This document shows, piece after piece, positions 6,969-15,306 of a stretch of DNA of 64,000 nucleotides; the first letter of the stretch is position 1, and every line of letters starts with the position of its first letter. A model generated the notes under the pieces. It made no database searches. It saw only the letters and a program-made list of their open reading frames with translations, and was not told where the DNA came from. Source of the stretch: Nostocoides_A vanveenii (GTDB taxonomy: Bacteria > Actinomycetota > Actinomycetes > Actinomycetales > Dermatophilaceae); contig NZ_BAAAPN010000104.1 in assembly GCF_039531165.1 (NCBI RefSeq), positions 19,224-83,223 of the forward strand, read 5' to 3'. The translations under genes and the position numbers were made by a program.

Positions 6969-7925
6969 GTGGTGACCACACCCGCCGTCGACTTCGAGTT
7001 GACCATGGCCGAGTTGCGCGCCGTGAGCGCGTATGCCGTCGCGTGCGCCGAGCCGGCGCTGGTGATCTTCGCGCGGGGCAACCCCGACGACCCCCGGCCC
7101 GAAGCGGCCCTCGCGGCGGGCCGGATCTTCGCCGAGGGAGCGCCCCGCTCACGGCTGCAGCGCACCGCGGCCATCGCTGCACGGGCGGCCGCGCGCGAGG
7201 CGAGCACGTCGGCCGCCGCGCACGCGGCGCTGGCGGCATCGGCAGCCAGCGCTGCGGCATACCTCCATCCGTTGGCGAGGGCGACTCAGGTCGGCCACAT
7301 TCTCGGAGCAGCCGCGCACGCGGCCCGGGCGGCGGAACTGGCGCGCGGGGACGATCCCGTTGTCGCCGAATACGTGCTCACGGCTGCGGCGAGGCGCCCC
7401 ACCACGCCAGTGCTCGACGTTCTCGGACGCTACCCGCGTGCTCCGCACGGACGCACCCGGGTCGCCGCTCTGACCACGCGGCTGGACAGCCTGCTGCGCG
7501 ACCCGCCATCAGTGCCCCGGGTTGTCGATGACGTTGGCCCCTTCTTCCACGGCACCCGGGCCGATGTGCGACCCGGCGACCTGCTCACCCCCGGCTGGCG
7601 CTCGAACTACGGATCCAGTCGAGTGGCCAAGCACATCTACCTCACCGCCAGCAGCGCGGGCGCGCCACTCGCAGCCGAACTCGCCCGCGGCGAGGGCCCA
7701 CCCCGCGTCTATCGGGTCGAACCGCTCGGACCGATCGAGGACGACCCGAATGTCACCGACAAGCGCTTCCCCGGCAACCCCACCCGGTCTTATCGCACCA
7801 CCGAGCCCCTGCGGGTGCTCGCCGAGGTCGAGGACTGGGCCCCGCCGGACGCCGAGTTCGTGCGCCACCTGCGCTCGCGGATGGGTGAGTTGGCCGAGCT
7901 CGGCATCGAAGCAATGGACGACTGA
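6969..7925 (+). CDS. Imm5-like domain fused to rifampin ADP-ribosyltransferase (Arr)
   Basis: A 318-residue two-domain protein. Residues ~190-300 are a complete Arr domain: FFHGTRADVRPGDLLTPGW, RSNYGSSRVAKHIYLTAS, then RVYRVEPLGPIEDDPNVTDK and FPGNPTRSYRTTEPLRV, which match the NAD-binding histidine and C-terminal blocks of Arr-2/Arr-ms. Arr inactivates rifampin by ADP-ribosylating its C23 hydroxyl. Residues ~10-165 are a helical, alanine-rich domain (TQVGHILGAAAHAARAAELA) typical of the Imm5-like putative immunity family. Stand-alone Arr is ~140 residues, so this is a fusion. The GTG at 6969 (or 6972) is the likely start. A palindromic terminator follows. Confidence 0.8.
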   Translation: MVTTPAVDFELTMAELRAVSAYAVACAEPALVIFARGNPDDPRPEAALAAGRIFAEGAPRSRLQRTAAIAARAAAREASTSAAAHAALAASAASAAAYLHPLARATQVGHILGAAAHAARAAELARGDDPVVAEYVLTAAARRPTTPVLDVLGRYPRAPHGRTRVAALTTRLDSLLRDPPSVPRVVDDVGPFFHGTRADVRPGDLLTPGWRSNYGSSRVAKHIYLTASSAGAPLAAELARGEGPPRVYRVEPLGPIEDDPNVTDKRFPGNPTRSYRTTEPLRVLAEVEDWAPPDAEFVRHLRSRMGELAELGIEAMDD

Positions 7926-7937
7926 CCCCGTTCCTAA

Positions 7938-7953
7938 ACCCTGCTAGCAGGGT
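7938..7953. terminator. Palindromic terminator between convergent genes
   Basis: ACCCTGCTAGCAGGGT is a perfect 16 bp palindrome 13 bp after the Arr-fusion stop. A second half-copy, AGCAGGGTCTA, follows about 20 bp later. The next gene is convergent, so this probably ends transcription from one or both sides. Confidence 0.6.
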
Positions 7954-8013
7954 CTAGGTCACCTCCAGCAGGGTCTACCTTGTTTGAGGACACCTAACCT
8001 GTGCTGAGTCGCG

Positions 8014-9078
8014 TCAGTGGGCGAGCGGCGCCTTGTAAGCCTCCATATAGGCGATCTTGCCGGGCTTGGCGTCCGACAGCGGCTTGGCCAGCTTCGCCAA
8101 CTCCTTGGTGTTCACCGCGGGAAGCGCGCCGAGGTCGGCGGCGGAGAACCCGCCATACACCTGGCCGTCCTTGGCCAGGGCGACTTGCGCGTATGCCGTT
8201 CTGGTCACCGCATCGAGGTAGCTCGCCGCATCGTCGGGGTTCCATCCCGACAGATCGACGGGGGTAGTGGTGCGCAACCAGGCGCCCCAATAGAACTCCT
8301 GGAAGGGGACGGTCCCTGCCGAGTAGCCGATGTCGCGGGCGAAATAGAGCAGGCTGCGGCCCGGGTCGTTCGCAAAGTTGGCCAGGCCCACGGTGTTCGG
8401 CAGCTTGTTGACCCCGACCGGCTGGCCGGCCGGGTCCTCGAGCCAGACCCACTTGTTCGCCTTCATGGCCGTCCAGAAGTCCTGGCGCGTCAGCCGCGAG
8501 AGATTGCCGGCGACGAGTAGGCGGACGTGCGCGTCCATACCGCCGTCGGGCATCTCGGCGAAGGAGGTCAGGGTGTGGTGTCCATCGGTGAGCCAGAGCG
8601 ATCCGCCGGCCCCGATGACGACGGTCTTCATCAGCGCCCGCGCCGCCGCCGTCTCTTGCCCTGGCTGCAGTGCGCAGGTGAAGCTGCTTGGGTCATCCAG
8701 GCGCGCATCGGGCTGCGCCGCAACGGCATCCAGCAGCCCGGAGGCCTCGCACCAGTCCGCAAACTTCTTGTTGATCGTGTCCTTGCTCAGGGTGTAGCGG
8801 CCGAGCTTGTAGTTGACCTCGTCGTAACCCAATGACGGCTGCGTCGGGTGGACGTCGCCGATCCGGACATCGACGATGTCACCCGGCTTGGCGCACAGGT
8901 AGACCATCGGCGCAGTGCGCTGATCGTGATCACAAAAGTCCGGCTTCGTGCCTGCGTGTGCGGGGCTGGCGCCGGCAACGACGATCCCGAGCAGGCCGCT
9001 GGTGGCGGTAGTGAGTAGCAGTGCGCGCCGGGTGGCACGAGCACGGTGACGAGGCGTTCGGGCAGGGGCGGATGACAT
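8014..9078 (-). CDS. Secreted ParB/Srx-like (ParBc_2) protein
   Basis: A 354-residue exported protein. Residues 1-43 are an arginine-rich leader and hydrophobic core ending in an Ala-X-Ala site (PAHA). The mature part contains the ParB-like nuclease/sulfiredoxin-type core: the VDVRIGDVHPTQPSLGYDEV strand, the WLTDGHHTLTSF signature and the GLANFANDPGRSLLYFARDI block, as in the PF08857-type putative ParB-like nucleases. The biochemical role of exported members is unknown. ATG at 9076-9078 is preceded by a good GAGGAG ribosome site. The gene is convergent with the Arr fusion across a palindrome. Confidence 0.75.
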   Translation of the reverse strand: MSSAPARTPRHRARATRRALLLTTATSGLLGIVVAGASPAHAGTKPDFCDHDQRTAPMVYLCAKPGDIVDVRIGDVHPTQPSLGYDEVNYKLGRYTLSKDTINKKFADWCEASGLLDAVAAQPDARLDDPSSFTCALQPGQETAAARALMKTVVIGAGGSLWLTDGHHTLTSFAEMPDGGMDAHVRLLVAGNLSRLTRQDFWTAMKANKWVWLEDPAGQPVGVNKLPNTVGLANFANDPGRSLLYFARDIGYSAGTVPFQEFYWGAWLRTTTPVDLSGWNPDDAASYLDAVTRTAYAQVALAKDGQVYGGFSAADLGALPAVNTKELAKLAKPLSDAKPGKIAYMEAYKAPLAH

Positions 9079-9203
9079 GGGACTCCTCGGGATGGGCAGG
9101 CGGCATACCGACCCTCGCATCCCGTCGACCGCACTCCGCACGAATCGGCAACGTGTTGCGCCGCTGGACACGAAGTGTTCACCCGCGGCTGCCAAACGCG
9201 GCG

Positions 9204-9881
9204 CTACTCGTCAGCCTTCGCGGCCTCGCCCAACGCATCAGCCTGCTCCTTGGCCTGCACCTCGATCGCGTCCATCTCCTCGCGCACGTCAGCGGGCGGT
9301 AACACCTTCTCGCGCACCGCCTCGGCCAGCAACGCGGCGACCTGGGCCCGGGACGCACAACCGGCCCGCAGCAACGCATTGCGCTTGGCGGCCCAGGCCG
9401 CGCCGAGGTCGTGACGGGTGGCGACCGAGACGTCATCGCGCGCCGGGTTGAGGATGTCGAGTTCTTCTTCGTTGCTGTGATGCCCGACGACCTTGGCGAG
9501 TTCCTTGACGGCGTCGTCGTACTTCTTCGTCGTCGTTCCCTTGGCATCGAGGAAGGCGAGGAGTGCTTCGAGGATCTCCGCGTGCTCCTCCTCGCCATGC
9601 TCCTCCTTGTGGCTGGAGATGGCCCGCCGCTGGCGCAGGGTGGGGTAGACCTCCGTCTCCTCGGCCTCGGCGTGGGCGACAAGCAACTCGGAAAGTGCGG
9701 CGCGAGCGGCCTCGCGGTCGCGGTCATTGCGCCGGCATTCGCGCAGGAGATCCTCGAAGAGTCGGTGATCGGCGAGGATGAGTTCGACGACGTCCCCTTG
9801 TGTGGGGTGGATGAGCGGGTAGATAGTCACGGCCTCAGCGTGGCCCAATCTCCCCACCAATTGCCGATTGCTGCCGAACAT
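9204..9881 (-). CDS. Hemerythrin-domain protein
   Basis: A 225-residue protein whose first ~140 residues carry the hemerythrin four-helix di-iron pattern: DHRLFEDLLREC, VAHAEAEETEVYP, the EEHGEEEHAEILEAL segment and VVGHHSNEEELDIL. The His and Glu ligands are all present. A charged C-terminal helical extension (~150-225) is rich in Ala, Glu and Lys. Members bind oxygen, NO or iron and act in oxidative or nitrosative stress. The ATG (MFGSNRQLV) is at 9881; a shorter start is possible because the domain begins near residue 20. It is probably a single-gene unit. Confidence 0.85.
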   Translation of the reverse strand: MFGSNRQLVGRLGHAEAVTIYPLIHPTQGDVVELILADHRLFEDLLRECRRNDRDREAARAALSELLVAHAEAEETEVYPTLRQRRAISSHKEEHGEEEHAEILEALLAFLDAKGTTTKKYDDAVKELAKVVGHHSNEEELDILNPARDDVSVATRHDLGAAWAAKRNALLRAGCASRAQVAALLAEAVREKVLPPADVREEMDAIEVQAKEQADALGEAAKADE

Positions 9882-10018
9882 TCCTTTCCTGCCCCGGCAG
9901 AGAACGGGCTGGGCTCCAACGCGGCTAACCCAGCGAGACCGGTGCGCCGCGCGATGTCCTGCCCGAGACCCGCCAGGTCCGGAGTTGGTCAGGCCACGCC
10001 GCTGGCTACGCTCGGCCG

Positions 10019-10360
10019 ATGAGCCGCATCTTCACGACCGCTGTCGCCGACGTTTACCCGCACTACGTCACCAAGGTGGAGAGGAAGGGACGGACCACCG
10101 GCGAGCTCAACGACGTGATCGAGTGGCTGACCGGTTATGACGAGGTGACGCTGCACAAACACCTGGCCGATCGCACGACCTTCGCAGACTTCTTCGCCGG
10201 CGCCGAACTCAACCCCAAGGCCGCGCTTATCACCGGCTCGATCTGTGGCGTGAAGATCCAGGAGATCGAGGACCCGCTGATGCGACAGATCCGCTACCTC
10301 GACAAGCTCGTCGACGAGATCGCCAAGGGCCGGCCGATGGCAAAGGTGCTGCGAGCCTGA
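10019..10360 (+). CDS. DUF2200 family protein
   Basis: A 113-residue protein that matches DUF2200 along its full length: FTTAVADVYPHYVTKVERKG, the NDVIEWLTGYD segment, TFADFFAGAELNP and the conserved ITGSICGVKIQEIEDPLMRQ block, ending with the KLVDEIAKGRPM helix. Function is unknown; it is widespread in bacteria and sometimes near acyl-transfer genes. The ATG sits at the family start. It is convergent with the ATP-grasp pair, with a 6 bp gap. Confidence 0.85.
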   Translation: MSRIFTTAVADVYPHYVTKVERKGRTTGELNDVIEWLTGYDEVTLHKHLADRTTFADFFAGAELNPKAALITGSICGVKIQEIEDPLMRQIRYLDKLVDEIAKGRPMAKVLRA

Positions 10361-10366
10361 CTGTCA

Positions 10367-11578
10367 TCACTCGGCATAGAGGCGAAGTTCGTTGGCGAAG
10401 CGGTCGCTGATCCGCAGCGTCTGGCCGAGATCCATGTGGCGGTAGATGATCATGCCGTCGGAGAGCAGCGTGGCTCGCCAGTCGCGGCGTTGCGCCCCGA
10501 TCGGCAGCAGGTCGACAACGCAGACGTGCTCGCCCTCCTCGCGCAGCAGCCGCTCCAGGCCCTCGATGTGGGTGATCCGCCCGCGGCCTTCGGCGCGCTT
10601 GAACATACTGGCGCAGTTGAACTTGTTTGTCAGCGGCGGCGCTGATCCGGTCGTGATGGCCTGCGCCCAGGTCGCGAAGAGGTCACCATCGGTCGCATAG
10701 TTCATCAGGTCGACAGTGCGTGCTCCGGGCGGTCGCGCGCCGATCTCGCCGAAGACGACCTCGCCGTCGGCCTTGCGATACCACTCCATGTGCGTGAAGC
10801 CGTCGGTGAATCCGAGCGACTCGATCACGGCGCGCCCCATCGCGATACCGTCGGCGAGCCGTGGATCGGCCAGGTCCGAGAGCACCATCGTCACCGGGCT
10901 GATCCACTCGTGGCTGCGCTGTTGGAGCGGGCGCGGGAGATACCAGCACACATTCTCGAAGAGGATCTCGCCGCGACCGCACACGGTGTCATAGGTGAAC
11001 TCCTCGCCGTCGATGAACTCTTCGACGCTGACGAGCGGCACATGCCCGATCATCGGCTGCACTTGGGCAAGTTGCTCGGCGGAGTCGACGCGGTAGGTGT
11101 CCGCTGACCCCGCGCCCGCGATGGGCTTGACGATCAGCGGGTAGCCGATTCGCTCCGCAGCCGCCCAGATCTCGGCCGCATTGCTCGCCGACGTATGCCG
11201 TGGCGTCCGGATCCCGGCCGCGTCCAGGACGCGCTTCATCGCCTCCTTGTCGCGGAACCAGGTCGCCTGCTCCACGCTCATCCCGGGTAGTCCGAGGTGC
11301 TCGCGAATGCGTGCCGCCAGAACGACATACGGCTCCCAGAGGCATTCGACCCGGTCGATGTGCACATAGGCGGAGAGGCCGTCGAGGGCGGCCAGGACGG
11401 CCGACTCGTCGGCGAGTGCGACGTGCTCGTAGTGCGCGAGGTGGGCTTGCGCCTCCCGCGGGAGGGCATGAACGGGCTGGTCACCGACGCCGATGACCTG
11501 CGCCCCGGTCTGCGCCAGGGCGCGGGTGAAATAGGCCTGCTCGAGAGGGAAACCCGGCGAGATCATCACGATGTTCAC
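10367..11578 (-). CDS. ATP-grasp ligase (second of tandem pair)
   Basis: A 403-residue ATP-grasp enzyme. An N-terminal Rossmann-like domain (VMISPGFPLEQAYFTRALAQ) is followed by the ATP-grasp fold: GYPLIVKPIAGAGSADTYRV (nucleotide loop and lysine), VSVEEFIDGEEFTYDT, and a metal-binding block HMEWYRKADGEVVFGEIGAR. Such enzymes join a carboxylate to an amine or thiol with ATP. The substrate cannot be read. It is a paralogue of the gene at 11596-12825, which ends 17 bp upstream, so both form one operon. No carrier or peptide-precursor gene is adjacent. Confidence 0.8.
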   Translation of the reverse strand: MNIVMISPGFPLEQAYFTRALAQTGAQVIGVGDQPVHALPREAQAHLAHYEHVALADESAVLAALDGLSAYVHIDRVECLWEPYVVLAARIREHLGLPGMSVEQATWFRDKEAMKRVLDAAGIRTPRHTSASNAAEIWAAAERIGYPLIVKPIAGAGSADTYRVDSAEQLAQVQPMIGHVPLVSVEEFIDGEEFTYDTVCGRGEILFENVCWYLPRPLQQRSHEWISPVTMVLSDLADPRLADGIAMGRAVIESLGFTDGFTHMEWYRKADGEVVFGEIGARPPGARTVDLMNYATDGDLFATWAQAITTGSAPPLTNKFNCASMFKRAEGRGRITHIEGLERLLREEGEHVCVVDLLPIGAQRRDWRATLLSDGMIIYRHMDLGQTLRISDRFANELRLYAE

Positions 11579-11595
11579 GGCAAAACCCTTCGGTG

Positions 11596-12825
11596 TCAGT
11601 CGGATTCGACGAGTACAACGCGCGCGACCTGGACGATACGCTCCAACGCGGCCTGCACGACTCCCGTGTCTCGGTGGCGCACGGTGACAAAGCCCTCGCC
11701 CTCATAGGACGTTGCCGCCGGCTGCCCGGGCTGTGGGAGTTGGGCTCGCACGACAAGCTCGCCGAGCTCACGTTGCAGCTGATCGATGCCGTGGACGGCG
11801 CGGACCCGGCCGCGGCCCATTCCGCGCAGATAGGCCGTCCCGCAGGCATACACCCGGTCGGGCCGGTGAAACTCCTCCCGCAGAACGAGATTGGACCACA
11901 AGTCGAAGAAGTCCACGTCATGGGCGTAGCCGATCATCGACCCGATCTGCGCGCCCGGCGGGCGCGCGCCGATCTCCGAGACCGCGACCGAGCCATCCGG
12001 GCGAGCGAACCATTCCATGTGGCTGAAGGCGTCCTGCACCCCGAGTGCCGCAATCGCTTGTGGTCCGACGCGGTGAATCTCGGCATACTGCGGTGTTGAA
12101 ATATCCTGCGGGAGAACGACAGTCCACTGCATCCACGGATTGCGGACGACCTCGAGTGGCGGCGGGAGATAGTCGCTGATCGATGCCCAAAGCGTCTGGC
12201 CGTGCAGCGTCGCGGCGTCGAAGCTGTGCTCACGGCCGGTGAGGAACTCCTCTAGCAGCCATACCTGCGAGGGGTCGGCCACGGCCATCGTCAGCCAGTT
12301 GTCGAAGTCCGCGAGGGTATCGAGCCGGAAGGTCGCCTGGGCTCCCGCTCCATCCGGCGGCTTGGCGACGATCGGGAAGCCGACCACGTCGCGGAAGGCC
12401 AGCGCCTCCTCGACACGGTGGACGAGTTGGTGTCTGGCGCAAGGCAATCCGGTGGATCGCAGGACGTCCTTCATCCGCGACTTGTCGCGGACATTGAGCG
12501 CCACGGACTCGCTGAGGCCCGGTATGCCCAGAGCGTCACGCACCTGACCGAGCGGCACTTGAAGCTGCTCGAGGATCGCGATCAGCCGCTCGACCGGCCC
12601 GATCTGTGGCGTCAGTCCCCGCACGGCGTCGGCGATCTGCTGCGCGTCGAGGCCGTCGCGGACTTGGTAGTGGCCGGCCAGCGTCTGCCGGATCTCCCCC
12701 GGGACCTGGTCGAGCGACGCGGTCGTGATCAGGCCGAGGCGCACGCCGGGTGTGCGGGCTGCCGCGAGCAGGAAGTTGTTTGTCGTGTCGGCGAGGAAGG
12801 GGGCGACAAAGGCGGCGCTGACCAT
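11596..12825 (-). CDS. ATP-grasp ligase (first of tandem pair)
   Basis: A 409-residue ATP-grasp protein: MVSAAFVAPFLADTTNNFLL start, GFPIVAKPPDGAGAQATFRL nucleotide loop, VWLLEEFLTGREHSFDAATL strand and HMEWFARPDGSVAVSEIGAR metal site. It shares the HMEW...EIGARPPGA block and overall length with the downstream paralogue, which suggests tandem duplication and perhaps a two-step or heteromeric ligase. The promoter region lies in the 177 bp shared with the divergent PIG-L deacetylase at 13003. The product is unknown; a role with the deacetylase in making a small amide compound is inference only. Confidence 0.8.
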   Translation of the reverse strand: MVSAAFVAPFLADTTNNFLLAAARTPGVRLGLITTASLDQVPGEIRQTLAGHYQVRDGLDAQQIADAVRGLTPQIGPVERLIAILEQLQVPLGQVRDALGIPGLSESVALNVRDKSRMKDVLRSTGLPCARHQLVHRVEEALAFRDVVGFPIVAKPPDGAGAQATFRLDTLADFDNWLTMAVADPSQVWLLEEFLTGREHSFDAATLHGQTLWASISDYLPPPLEVVRNPWMQWTVVLPQDISTPQYAEIHRVGPQAIAALGVQDAFSHMEWFARPDGSVAVSEIGARPPGAQIGSMIGYAHDVDFFDLWSNLVLREEFHRPDRVYACGTAYLRGMGRGRVRAVHGIDQLQRELGELVVRAQLPQPGQPAATSYEGEGFVTVRHRDTGVVQAALERIVQVARVVLVESD

Positions 12826-13002
12826 TTTCGCACCCTAGTGGAGTGGCGATCGGGCCAGGACGCCATGCTCGTCCCACGGGGCCGCCCGCGACGACGGAGG
12901 CGGCGAGTTGAGAATGGGCTGTGGAGCACAATCAGGTCAGTCTCTCGACCATCATCGGCGACGAGTCGGGCCAGCATCGTCGGGGAACGCTAAGGTGCCG
13001 GG

Positions 13003-13764
13003 ATGACCGACTCGCGTGTCTTTCCCGCCTTGCCCGATGCGTCGTGGGCGCGTGTGCTGTGCGTGGTCGCCCATCCGGACGACATGGAATATGGCACGTC
13101 CGCGGCCGTTGCGACCTGGACCGCGCGCGGTGTCGACGTCACCTACCTGCTGCTCACCAAGGGCGAGGCCGGTATGCAGCGCCCCCCCGAGGAGGTCGGC
13201 CCGCTGCGCGCAGGCGAGCAGCACCAGGCGTGCGCCAGCGTCGGTGTCCATAACCTGCGCATCCTCGACCACGCTGACGGCATGCTCATGCCGACTCTGG
13301 AGTTGCGCCGCGACATCGCGCGGGTGATCCGGCAGGTGCGCCCGGACGCGGTCGTGACGGCGAACTTCGATGTCGAGGCGTACGGCGGTCTCAACCAGGC
13401 CGATCATCGCGCCGCCGGCCTCGCGACAGTGGACGCCGTCCGCGACGCCGACAACACCTGGGTCTTCCGCGAGTTGGCCGACGACGAGGGGCTGCCCAAG
13501 TGGCATACGTCCGCGTTGTTGGTGGCGGGGCACCCGGTCGCGACCCACGCGGTGGCCGTCGACGAGCAGGCGGTCGCGGCCTCGGTCGCCTCACTCGAGC
13601 ATCACCAGGCCTACCTCGCCGACCTGCCGGGCCATCCCAAGCCGGCGGACTTCATCCCGCAGATCCTCGCCCAGGGCGGCGCGGCTGCGGGCACCGGGCA
13701 CGCGGTGCTCTTCCGCGTCTATGACCTCGGCGGCTTCGCCTCCTCGACCGACGACGACGCCTGA
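13003..13764 (+). CDS. PIG-L (LmbE-like) deacetylase
   Basis: A 253-residue zinc-dependent deacetylase of the PIG-L/LmbE family, which includes MshB, Mca and BshB. Zinc-site motifs are visible: VVAHPDDMEYG (residues ~22-32) and the second histidine motif QADHRAAGLATVDA (~131-144). GEAGMQRPPEEVGPLRAGEQ corresponds to the substrate loop. It would remove an N-acetyl group from an amino-sugar conjugate, such as a mycothiol-type intermediate or xenobiotic. It is divergent from the ATP-grasp pair. Its last 46 bp overlap the 3' end of the ClC remnant on the other strand. Confidence 0.85.
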   Translation: MTDSRVFPALPDASWARVLCVVAHPDDMEYGTSAAVATWTARGVDVTYLLLTKGEAGMQRPPEEVGPLRAGEQHQACASVGVHNLRILDHADGMLMPTLELRRDIARVIRQVRPDAVVTANFDVEAYGGLNQADHRAAGLATVDAVRDADNTWVFRELADDEGLPKWHTSALLVAGHPVATHAVAVDEQAVAASVASLEHHQAYLADLPGHPKPADFIPQILAQGGAAAGTGHAVLFRVYDLGGFASSTDDDA

Positions 13765-14255
13765 CGCGTCCTCGACGAACGCCGCAGAGCGATCGCGGGA
13801 AGCAGGCCGCCGACCACCATCGGTCCGAGGGCCGTCCCGCCGGCGAGGAAGGCCACGATCAGCACCGCAGCGACGGGCTTGCGCAATCCCATCGCGGTGG
13901 CTGCGGCCATACCGGCCACCATCGCTGCGGCCGGGGAGATCGGGAGCACCACGGTGGTCAGGGCGCCGAGGCACGCGCCGGTCAGCATGAGCGGGAAGAA
14001 CTCGCCGCCGCGCCAGCCGGCCGACAGGCACACGATCATCGCGGGGGGTTTGAGCACGGCCATCGCCGCCAAGGCGAGCCAGCCGTCGTCGGCGACCCAC
14101 GCGGCGACCTGACCGAACTCGTCGTGCCCGCTGAAGCGCAGGGCCGGCCAGGCCGCGGCCAGCGCGGCGAAGATCGCCGTCCCGACGAGGGTTTGGGCGC
14201 GGACACCGCCGACACTGGCAAGGAGTCGCTCAGCCGTGTGGTGCAGTCGTGGCAC
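13719..14255 (-). pseudogene. ClC-type chloride channel, C-terminal fragment
   Basis: 178 codons encode only the last third of a ClC-family ion channel. Hydrophobic helices carry LVGTAIFAALAAAWPALRF, CLSAGWRGGEFFPLMLTGAC (the GxFxP-like selectivity segment) and AAAMVAGMAAATAMGLRKPV. Complete members have over 400 residues and ten or more helices; everything upstream is missing. At about 14245 the frame meets the C-terminal part of another decapitated gene on the plus strand. An ATG/GTG can be found, but a channel without its first half should not assemble. Confidence 0.7.
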
Positions 14256-14486
14256 GAGGTCCGGGTGGCGCTCGATTTCGCGCTCTTCGCCCCACCCTTA
14301 CCCGTGCGGGTCAATGGCCGTGGCCTTCGGCTGACGGCGACCGATCTCGATTGGTCGGCCGGCTCCGGGCCCGAGGTCCGGGGCACCCGTGAGGCCCTGC
14401 TGACGGCGGTGGCAGGGCGAGCAGATTTGCTGCCCGAACTGAGTGGCCCGGGACTGACGACCTTCGCGAGCAGAGTTCAGAGCTGA
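14256..14486 (+). pseudogene. MDMPI-family C-terminal fragment
   Basis: The plus strand here encodes VALDFALFAPPLPVRVNGRG, then LRLTATDLDWSAGSGPEVRG and TREALLTAVAGRADLLPEL, and stops. The TDLDW..G.GPEV.G...ALL.A.AGR pattern is the C-terminal (SCP2-like) domain of mycothiol-dependent maleylpyruvate-isomerase-family proteins. The N-terminal DinB-like metal-binding domain is missing, and the coding frame starts at the breakpoint with the ClC fragment on the other strand. It has no convincing start, so it is a relic. The two together record one deletion that removed both 5' ends. Confidence 0.65.
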
Positions 14487-14638
14487 CCACCTCTCGTTCC
14501 GGCGGTTCAGAGCCTCGCGGGCGCCCGGCGTTCAGGGCTTGGCGCCGGGGATGGAGGTATTCGACGATCCAGGCGTTCTCGAGTTTGATCGTCATTCAGA
14601 TGACGCTATCCGTGGCGGGGAATGAAATAGGCTCCCTC

Positions 14639-15229
14639 ATGGCCACCGAAACGGCATACACAATCGCGCCGCTCAGCCCGCAGACCTGGCCTGCGTTCGA
14701 CGCCTTGGTCCAGCGGCACAACGGCATCTTCGGTGGGTGCTGGTGCATTTGGTTCCACCCGGATGGGCCCGAGCGCGGCCAGGGCGCCGAGGCGAACCGG
14801 GAGTTGAAGAAGGCGTATGTCGAGTCGGGCCAGGCGCACGCCGCGCTGGTCATGGACGGCGAGGAGGCCATCGCCTGGGCCGAATTCGGCACGCCGGCCG
14901 AGTTGCCGACGATCCATCATCGCAAGCAGTACGACGCGACCAAGAGCGCCGACCCGGACTACCGGATCACGTGCGTTTTCGTCGACAAGCGTTACCGCCG
15001 GCAGGGGGTGACAGAGCTGGCGATCAGCGGCGCGCTGGGGATGATCGCCCAGGCCGGCGGCGGCGTGGTCGAGAGCTACCCGCACGACCTGACCGAGCAG
15101 ACGAAGAAGACGTCCTCCTCCTTCCTCTACAACGGCACCCGCCGGCTGTATGAACGTCTCGGCTTCACCTATGACCGCCCCAAAGGCCTGAGGAACTGCG
15201 TGATGGTCAAGACCGTCGACCCGGCCTGA
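14639..15229 (+). CDS. GNAT family N-acetyltransferase
   Basis: A 196-residue GNAT. The N-terminal HNGIFGGCWCIWFHPDG segment and the acetyl-CoA motif VDKRYRRQGVTELAISGALG (RRxGxxxxA type) are clear, with a C-terminal LYERLGFTYDRPKG block. The GGCWC(I/M)WF variant is typical of a large actinobacterial subgroup of unknown acceptor. ATG at 14639 was chosen because it precedes the family start; upstream in-frame codons are not conserved-looking. It lies alone between relics and the arsenic locus. The ~150 bp upstream (14487-14638) shows no recognisable gene. Confidence 0.75.
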   Translation: MATETAYTIAPLSPQTWPAFDALVQRHNGIFGGCWCIWFHPDGPERGQGAEANRELKKAYVESGQAHAALVMDGEEAIAWAEFGTPAELPTIHHRKQYDATKSADPDYRITCVFVDKRYRRQGVTELAISGALGMIAQAGGGVVESYPHDLTEQTKKTSSSFLYNGTRRLYERLGFTYDRPKGLRNCVMVKTVDPA

Positions 15230-15306
15230 GGCTTGGCGCCGGTCGGTCCGTCACTGGTCCATGAGGATCGTGAGCCTCTCGCGGACCTCACGACGTCTGC
15301 GGCGGA

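Noticed and set aside
14311..14595. Minus-strand frame beginning MTIKLENAWIVEYLHPRRQ.
   Set aside because: No family pattern, overlaps the MDMPI remnant, and no support for translation.
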